DNA of 51,734 nt from an uncultured Acidobacteriia bacterium (GTDB taxonomy: Bacteria > Acidobacteriota > Terriglobia > Bryobacterales > Bryobacteraceae). The stretch covers positions 1 to 51,734 of the forward strand of contig CAIVVT010000254.1 of assembly GCA_903909435.1 (NCBI GenBank), written 5' to 3'. Positions 46,754 to 51,734 of the stretch are shown in pieces. The notes below the pieces were generated by a model, which was not told where the DNA came from, searched no databases, and saw nothing but the letters and a program-made list of their open reading frames with translations. A program made the position numbers and the translations under genes. Each line of letters opens with the position of its first letter. The first letter of the stretch is position 1.

Positions 46754-47479
46754 TCAGCGGTACCGCCCGCAGAGCGCGTTCCAACGTACTCGCAACGGAT
46801 CGCCAAAGGCGGCTATGCCGTTCCAGAGACTCACTTTGGTGCCCTCAGCATTATTCCATCTGACGGCGACTTCCTGGAACTTGTAGCCCAATCGGCGCGC
46901 GATGAAAAGCAGTTCCACGTCGAAGCCAAATCCGTTCAGGAGTTGGCGTGCCGCCATTGCCCGGGCGGCCTCGCGGCGGAACAGCTTGAACCCGCACTGC
47001 GTGTCGCGGTAGGGGAGTCCCGTCCCCAGGCGCATCACGAAGTTGAACACGCGTCCGCTGAATTCGCGCCAGCGGGGCTGATGTGTACCGATCAGCGTCC
47101 GGTCGAGGGCGCGCGAGCCGATGGCTCCGTCCGCGCTGGAAGCCTTGACCGCAGCCTCCAACCGCGCGAGATCGTCGATGGGGGTGGAGAGATCGGCGTC
47201 GGTGAACAGCACCCACTCGTAGCGCGCCTTGAGCAAGCCTTGGCGAATGACGTAGCCTTTGCCGTGATTGAGTGGATTAGTTAGCAACCGCACGACGGGT
47301 GAATGTGTGCTGAAATCGCGGGTCAGCGCGGCCGTGGCGTCGCTTGAACCATCATCGACCACGAGGATCTCCGCCTGGTCGAAGTGCCGCTGCTCCAAGT
47401 ACGCGCAAAGGGTCTGCAGCGTGGCTGGAAGCCGGCGTTCTTCGTTGTAGGCGGGAACGATTATGGAGAGCGAGCGCAA
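46754..47479 (-). CDS. GT2 glycosyltransferase, dolichyl-phosphate glucosyltransferase-like
   Basis: 241 residues with the GT-A fold: SIIVPAYNEERRLPATLQTL, VVDDGSSDATAAL, LNHGKGYVIRQGLLKARYEW, and the metal site FTDADLSTP. Acceptor-side sequences RDTQCGFKLFRREAARAM and GFGFDVELLFIARRLGYKFQ match the Alg5/dolichyl-phosphate beta-glucosyltransferase branch, which transfers a sugar from a nucleotide donor to a polyprenyl phosphate. It has no membrane segments. It is divergent from lysS with 36 bases between start codons. Confidence 0.88.
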   Translation of the reverse strand: MRSLSIIVPAYNEERRLPATLQTLCAYLEQRHFDQAEILVVDDGSSDATAALTRDFSTHSPVVRLLTNPLNHGKGYVIRQGLLKARYEWVLFTDADLSTPIDDLARLEAAVKASSADGAIGSRALDRTLIGTHQPRWREFSGRVFNFVMRLGTGLPYRDTQCGFKLFRREAARAMAARQLLNGFGFDVELLFIARRLGYKFQEVAVRWNNAEGTKVSLWNGIAAFGDPLRVRWNALCGRYR

Positions 47480-47485
47480 TCAGAA

Positions 47486-47493
47486 ATTATAAT
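47486..47493. promoter_or_regulatory. Overlapping divergent -10 elements, lysS and GT2
   Basis: The 36-base gap between the divergent genes contains ATTATAAT. Read on the plus strand it gives TATAAT at 47488, 22 bases before the lysS start; on the minus strand it gives TATAAT at 47491, only 7 bases before the GT2 start. No good -35 was found for either direction. Confidence 0.4.
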
Positions 47494-47515
47494 GATGTTT
47501 TGAAGGAGTTTCCAA

Positions 47516-49051
47516 TTGTCCCTTGAGCAGGAGCAGTTCGAGCAGCGCTTTGCACGCATACGCGAGATCGAAGCGCTCGGTTTTCGGCCCTACGGTCAGC
47601 GCTTTGAGTTCACTCACACGGTGCCCCAGGTGCTGGCGGACTATGCCGCCAAGACGGCGGAAGAGATCGACGCTGCCCACCCCGAGGTGCGCGTGGCCGG
47701 GCGCGTGCTGACCATTCGCCGTATGGGCAAGGCCGGGTTCATGCACCTGCAGGGGGCCGGTGAGAAGCTCCAGGTCTACATCAAGAAGGACGCGCTTACG
47801 GAGAGCGAATTCGCGCTTTACAAGCTGCTGGACCTGGGCGACGTCATCGGAGTGGAAGGCTACCTGTTCCGTACCAGAACGGGCGAACTGTCGGTTCACG
47901 TGGAGAAACTCACCTTCCTTTCGAAGAATCTGATGGGGCTGCCCGAGAAATTCCATGGTTTGGAAGATGTCGAGATCCGCTACCGCCAGCGCTATCTCGA
48001 CCTGATCGCCAACCCCGAAGTGCAGACGGTTTTCCGCACGCGCGCAAAAGTGGTTGGCTCACTACGGCGGCAACTCGAAGAGCGCGGCTTCATCGAGGTG
48101 GAGACACCGATGATGCAGTCGCTGTACGGCGGCGCCGCAGCGCGGCCCTTCGTCACACATCACAACACGCTCGACATCGATTTATTCTTGCGGATCGCGC
48201 CCGAGTTGTATCTGAAGCGCCTGATTTCGGGCGGGATGGAACGCGTGTTCGAGATCAACCGCAGTTTCCGCAACGAGGGCGTCTCGACCAGGCACAATCC
48301 CGAGTTCACGATGCTCGAGTTCTATCAGTCCTACACGGACTATCGCGGCATGATGCACCTGACTTGCGAACTGCTGAAGCAACTCGCCATCGACGCCACC
48401 GGGAGTCCGGTGGTGGAGTTTCAGGGCCAGCAGTTGGACTTCGGCAGCGTACGCCGCTACTCGGTGCGCGAGGCGGTGGTCGAGTTCTGGCAGGGGCCGG
48501 ACAAGCCTACACCGGAGCAAGTCCGCGACGCCGCCTGGCTGGCCTCGAAGAGCGGCAAAGCGACTCCTGGTGAACAGTTGATGGATTTGTTCGAGCGGCA
48601 CAGCGAGCAGGCGCTGATCCAGCCGACGATCATCTACGAATACCCGGTGGAAGTGTCCCCGCTGGCCAAGCAAAACGCGGACGACCCTACGATGACGGAC
48701 CGCTTCGAAGTGTTCGCGGCCGGCATGGAGATCGGCAACGCTTATACCGAGTTAAACGATCCGAACGAACAGCGCCGCCGCTTCGAGAGTCAGTTAGCCA
48801 TGCGCGAGCGCGGCGACGACGAAGCGCACCAGATGGACGAGGACTTCCTGCGCGCGCTGTGCTACGGCATGCCGCCCACAGGCGGCGAGGGCCTGGGCGT
48901 GGATCGACTGGTGATGCTGATGACCAATTCGAAGTCGATCCGGGACGTGATTCTGTTTCCGCAACTGCGGCCCGAAGGCGAAATCGGAATCGCGCAATGG
49001 CTGCGTGAAGCCACCGACAAACCAGTGGCCACACCCGCCCCGCAGGTGTAG
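47516..49051 (+). CDS. lysS: Lysyl-tRNA synthetase, class II
   Basis: 511 residues. It starts with TTG at 47516, preceded by AAGGAG at 8 bases; no ATG or GTG is available near the family N-terminus ([20 protein letters not shown]). The OB-fold anticodon domain ([33 protein letters not shown]) precedes the class II core: motif 1 around [11 protein letters not shown], motif 2 [20 protein letters not shown], motif 3 [13 protein letters not shown]. It charges tRNA-Lys. lolC follows after 11 bases and is probably cotranscribed. Confidence 0.97.
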   Translation: MSLEQEQFEQRFARIREIEALGFRPYGQRFEFTHTVPQVLADYAAKTAEEIDAAHPEVRVAGRVLTIRRMGKAGFMHLQGAGEKLQVYIKKDALTESEFALYKLLDLGDVIGVEGYLFRTRTGELSVHVEKLTFLSKNLMGLPEKFHGLEDVEIRYRQRYLDLIANPEVQTVFRTRAKVVGSLRRQLEERGFIEVETPMMQSLYGGAAARPFVTHHNTLDIDLFLRIAPELYLKRLISGGMERVFEINRSFRNEGVSTRHNPEFTMLEFYQSYTDYRGMMHLTCELLKQLAIDATGSPVVEFQGQQLDFGSVRRYSVREAVVEFWQGPDKPTPEQVRDAAWLASKSGKATPGEQLMDLFERHSEQALIQPTIIYEYPVEVSPLAKQNADDPTMTDRFEVFAAGMEIGNAYTELNDPNEQRRRFESQLAMRERGDDEAHQMDEDFLRALCYGMPPTGGEGLGVDRLVMLMTNSKSIRDVILFPQLRPEGEIGIAQWLREATDKPVATPAPQV

Positions 49052-49062
49052 GGCTACGCGCC

Positions 49063-50301
49063 ATGCTACAGTCCTTCGAATTGTTCGTCGCGGCGCGCTA
49101 CCTCAAAGCGAAGCGCCAGCAGTCGGTGATCTCGCTGATCACCATCATCTCCGTGCTCGGCGTCGCGGCGGGCGTGATGGCCCTGGTAATCGCGCTGGCG
49201 GTGAACAACGGATTCCGCGCAAGTCTCGAAACGAACCTGCTGAGCGCGACACCACACGTCGTGATTCTCGAGAAGGAGCCGTCTTCGGGCATCGCGGATT
49301 GGCGAGAGTTATGCGAGAAGCTGCGCCGGTTGCCCGGGGTGACGTCGGCCGAGCCGGCGCTGTACGGCAAGGTGTTCGCCACCGGGCCGCAACAGCGGTC
49401 GGCCGAAGTCACGCTGAAAGGGGTACCCCTGGACGCGGCAGTGATGCAGCAACTGCGCCGCAACATCAAGAAGGGATCGCTCGACGACTTGCGGAGGGAC
49501 GTGCGCGGCTTGCCGACGATTGTTCTGGGTTCGCATCTCGCTGAAAAGACGGGCATGTTGCCAGGCTCAGTACTGCGCGTGGATAGCCCGCAGGGCGAAA
49601 TGACGCCTTTCGGCTTGCGCACCGGCACATTCGAGTATCGCGTCGCGGCCATCTTCGAATCCGGATTCTACGATCTCGACAACCAGTTCGCTTTCGTCTC
49701 GCTGGAGCAGGCCCAGAAGCTCTTCTCGACGGGCGACCTGGCGAACGCAATCGAGTTGAGGGTGGCCCATGTCGATGATGCGCCGGCCATCGCGCAGCGG
49801 GCCGAGGCGCTGATCGGGCCTAAGCTCGGCGCGACGAACTGGATGGAACAGAACCGCCAACTGTTGACTGCCCTGCGCCTCGAGAGAACCGTATCCACCA
49901 TCACCATCGGCCTGATTCAACTGGTCGCGGCGCTCAACATCCTGACGGCGCTGGTAATGTCCGTGATGGAGAAACGCCGCGACATTGCGGTGCTGATGTC
50001 TTTGGGTGCGCGCCAGTCGCAGATTGCGCGCATCTTCATTGCGCAGGGGTTGCTGATCGGGGCCTGCGGCGTGGTGCTGGGCCTGGTGGGCGGATATGGC
50101 CTGAGCTTCCTAGCGGACCACTACCGCTGGATCGCCCTGGACGAGGAACTGTACTCAATCGCCTACGTGCCGTTCGAACCGCACTTCATCGACGCATTGT
50201 GGATCTCGGCCGCGGCGATGGCGGTTAGCCTGCTGGCTACACTACACCCCGCCCGCTCGGCTACCCGGCTGATGCCGGTTGAAACGCTACGCTACGAATA
50301 G
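49063..50301 (+). CDS. lolC: LolC/LolE-family lipoprotein-releasing permease
   Basis: 412 residues. The N-terminal LolC/E signature (FELFVAARYLKAKRQQSVIS, LITIISVLGVAAGVMALVIA) is followed by a periplasmic domain (PHVVILEKE, GVTSAEPALYGKVF) and three C-terminal membrane segments (LIQLVAALNILTALVMSVME, KRRDIAVLMSLGARQSQIAR, GLLIGACGVVLGLVGGYGLS). It forms the inner-membrane part of the Lol system that extracts lipoproteins for the outer membrane. Here there is no lolD behind it; the ATPase at 27.4 kb or another copy outside the window may serve. lysS-lolC linkage is known in other Acidobacteriota and Deltaproteobacteria-like genomes as I recall it. Confidence 0.88.
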   Translation: MLQSFELFVAARYLKAKRQQSVISLITIISVLGVAAGVMALVIALAVNNGFRASLETNLLSATPHVVILEKEPSSGIADWRELCEKLRRLPGVTSAEPALYGKVFATGPQQRSAEVTLKGVPLDAAVMQQLRRNIKKGSLDDLRRDVRGLPTIVLGSHLAEKTGMLPGSVLRVDSPQGEMTPFGLRTGTFEYRVAAIFESGFYDLDNQFAFVSLEQAQKLFSTGDLANAIELRVAHVDDAPAIAQRAEALIGPKLGATNWMEQNRQLLTALRLERTVSTITIGLIQLVAALNILTALVMSVMEKRRDIAVLMSLGARQSQIARIFIAQGLLIGACGVVLGLVGGYGLSFLADHYRWIALDEELYSIAYVPFEPHFIDALWISAAAMAVSLLATLHPARSATRLMPVETLRYE

Positions 50302-50791
50302 GGCTGGTTAATGCTTCTATAAGCTAGCAGTGTAGATGGTCTATTTATACACCTCTTAGAAGTGGTGCATAGCTCCGGCTTTCACGTACTGAGGTTGGTC
50401 AACGACCCGAGCCTGTCTCCGGAAGCGAGCACGGACAGTGCTGAACCGGCGGGTCTGCTCCAGCTAAGTCAATCACCATCAATCACATAACAACTCGGAC
50501 CAGGGCGGCCTGAGAGCTTTGACTTGGTCTCGACTTACCGGCAAAGACTAGGCGGGGACGTTGCCCCGCTACGGGCGCGCCGTGAAACCCGTTTCATAAT
50601 TCAGGTAATCAGTACAAAAAGTCTCAAATCCGTGTTACAGTGATTACATTTTACAGGCTCGGAATGTGGTTCGAGGCTAGTTCCCGGGCGCAGAAAGCGC
50701 ACCTCGTCGTGACGGAGTCCACCGTTCAGGACTCAATCAGAGCGGATGGCCCACCGCCAATAGCGTAATTAGAATTCTTCGGGAGGTCTGA
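50302..50791. other. Leader region of the TonB-dependent receptor gene
   Basis: No gene. An AT-richer patch at 50595-50660 probably contains the receptor promoter; no -35/-10 pair was convincing. The ribosome binding site GGGAGGT is at 50781. Confidence 0.4.
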
Positions 50792-51734
50792 GTGAATTGC
50801 TTTATGTCCCTCGTCAACAGGGGCCTTCGCGGGACGGTTTTGATCTCGCTGGCACTCCTGGCGTTGTGTTCTTTCTCATTGCTTGGACAGGAGACCACCG
50901 GAAAGGTAGCGGGCCGCGTGCTCGACCCTTCCGGCGCTGCTGTTCCTAATGCCAAGGTCGAATTGTCGGGCGGCGCTCTGCCCAGCGGCTACACTGTCGT
51001 GACGACGACCGGCGGCGATTACACGTTTTCGCAGGTTCCCATTGGAAACGGCTACAAGGTGTCGGTCACAGCCTCGGGCTTCAGAACCGCAACCAAGTCG
51101 AACCTGTCGGTGACTGTGGGTGTTACCGCATTTCTTGAAGTCAAACTGGAAGTCGGCCAGATCACTGAAACGGTCGTCGTCGCAGCGGACGCAGCGATGG
51201 TCGATACTTCCTCCAGTTCGTCCGCGGTCACGGTGGATTCCAGTTTCTTCGACATGCTGCCGAAGGGCCGGAGTTTTTATGATCTGATTTCGATCGCCCC
51301 AGGCGCGCGCGCCGAAGGCAAGAGCGGCGGCGTCCAGATCGATGGCGCTTCCGGTTCCGAGAACACCTACTACCTGGACGGCATGGAAGTCACCAGCATT
51401 CAGAGCGGCGTTCTGGACGGCCAGAACAGGATTCCGGTGGAGTTCGTTCAGCAGTTGCAGGTGAAGAACGGCGTAACCGAAGCGCAGTACGGCGGCGCGA
51501 TGGGCGGCGTAGTGAGCGCGGTGGTCAAGAGCGGATCGAACGAGTTCCATGGCGAAGTGGGAACCTACTTCAACAACGACGCCATGCAGGCTCGTCCGCG
51601 CGTTGGACTGGAGTTGGATCCTTTCGACGACAACAAGGCGCTGTATTACCAAAACACGCTGGATTCCTACAAAACCTGGAACCCGGTCTTCAACTTCGGC
51701 GGACCGCTGATCAAGAACAAGCTGTTCATGTTTG
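50792..51734 (+). CDS. TonB-dependent receptor with carboxypeptidase-regulatory-like domain, 3' incomplete
   Basis: At least 314 codons, open to the window end. The GTG at 50792 is preferred to the ATG at 50804 because GGGAGGT lies 5-6 bases upstream of it. A Sec leader (LRGTVLISLALLALCSFSLL) is followed by a carboxypeptidase-D-regulatory-like beta-sandwich (TTGKVAGRVLDPSGAAVPNA, GFRTATKSNLSVTVG) and the start of the plug domain (VQIDGASGSENTYYLDGMEV, GGAMGGVVSAVVKSGSNEFH). This is the Oar-like layout that is greatly expanded in Solibacter-type Acidobacteriota and is thought to take up oligosaccharides or peptides through the outer membrane. Confidence 0.9.
   Translation, partial: MNCFMSLVNRGLRGTVLISLALLALCSFSLLGQETTGKVAGRVLDPSGAAVPNAKVELSGGALPSGYTVVTTTGGDYTFSQVPIGNGYKVSVTASGFRTATKSNLSVTVGVTAFLEVKLEVGQITETVVVAADAAMVDTSSSSSAVTVDSSFFDMLPKGRSFYDLISIAPGARAEGKSGGVQIDGASGSENTYYLDGMEVTSIQSGVLDGQNRIPVEFVQQLQVKNGVTEAQYGGAMGGVVSAVVKSGSNEFHGEVGTYFNNDAMQARPRVGLELDPFDDNKALYYQNTLDSYKTWNPVFNFGGPLIKNKLFMF

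Overview
The window looks like a chromosomal segment of a soil Acidobacteriota, most likely a Solibacter/Paludibaculum-type member of the Bryobacterales. The pointers are high GC by eye, a winged-helix protein fused through a membrane segment to a PD40/TolB propeller, many secreted glycoside hydrolases with Sec or Tat signals, several MacB/LolC-type permeases, the futalosine menaquinone pathway, and an Oar-like TonB-dependent receptor with an N-terminal carboxypeptidase-regulatory-like domain. This placement is an inference from gene content; no 16S gene is present.

Region 1 (1-5.4 kb) holds a secreted-looking mosaic protein (DNRLRE-like domain, collagen-like linker, seven-repeat propeller), a CadC-like winged-helix/PD40 protein, and on the minus strand a truncated Tat-exported GHL6-type glycosyl hydrolase among unrecognised reading-frame remnants. 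Region 2 (5.9-25.5 kb) is a carbohydrate and phenolic-ester degradation district: a GH95-like enzyme, a tannase/feruloyl esterase, a GH78 alpha-L-rhamnosidase, a sialate O-acetylesterase-type SGNH hydrolase, a GH3 beta-glycosidase with PA14 insert and a GH2 beta-galactosidase. It is interrupted by decayed genes (8.6-9.0 kb, 10.7-11.3 kb), a YdeI-type small protein, an odd membrane protein with a degenerate zincin motif, an ISL3-type transposase remnant and a tRNA-Ala(GGC). No SusC/SusD pair, sugar transporter or dedicated regulator is visible inside it.

Region 3 (26-39 kb) is mostly housekeeping: a frameshifted cyclic-nucleotide-binding/DUF1003 protein, an FtsX-type permease plus LolD-type ATPase operon followed by a 28-residue membrane peptide, mqnP-mqnE (menaquinone), a DUF192 lipoprotein, a lone larB, a PII protein, a two-domain VOC protein, a periplasmic TonB-C-like protein, a YjbQ-family protein, ftsY-ribD-ribE and a secreted thioredoxin-fold protein. 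Region 4 (39-51.7 kb) has two MacB-type permeases without an adjacent ATPase, a fasciclin protein, tpiA, a GH31 glycosidase, a bacilliredoxin, a GT2 glycosyltransferase, lysS-lolC and the 5' part of the TonB-dependent receptor, which runs off the window.

No CRISPR array, defence island, prophage or secretion locus was recognised. The least explained items are the 28-residue membrane peptide at the end of an ABC operon, a small family of near-identical 22-bp palindromes at 39.2, 39.3 and 43.1 kb, and the membrane protein with a broken HExxH motif at 17-18.6 kb. All calls are from reading the sequence; no database search was run.
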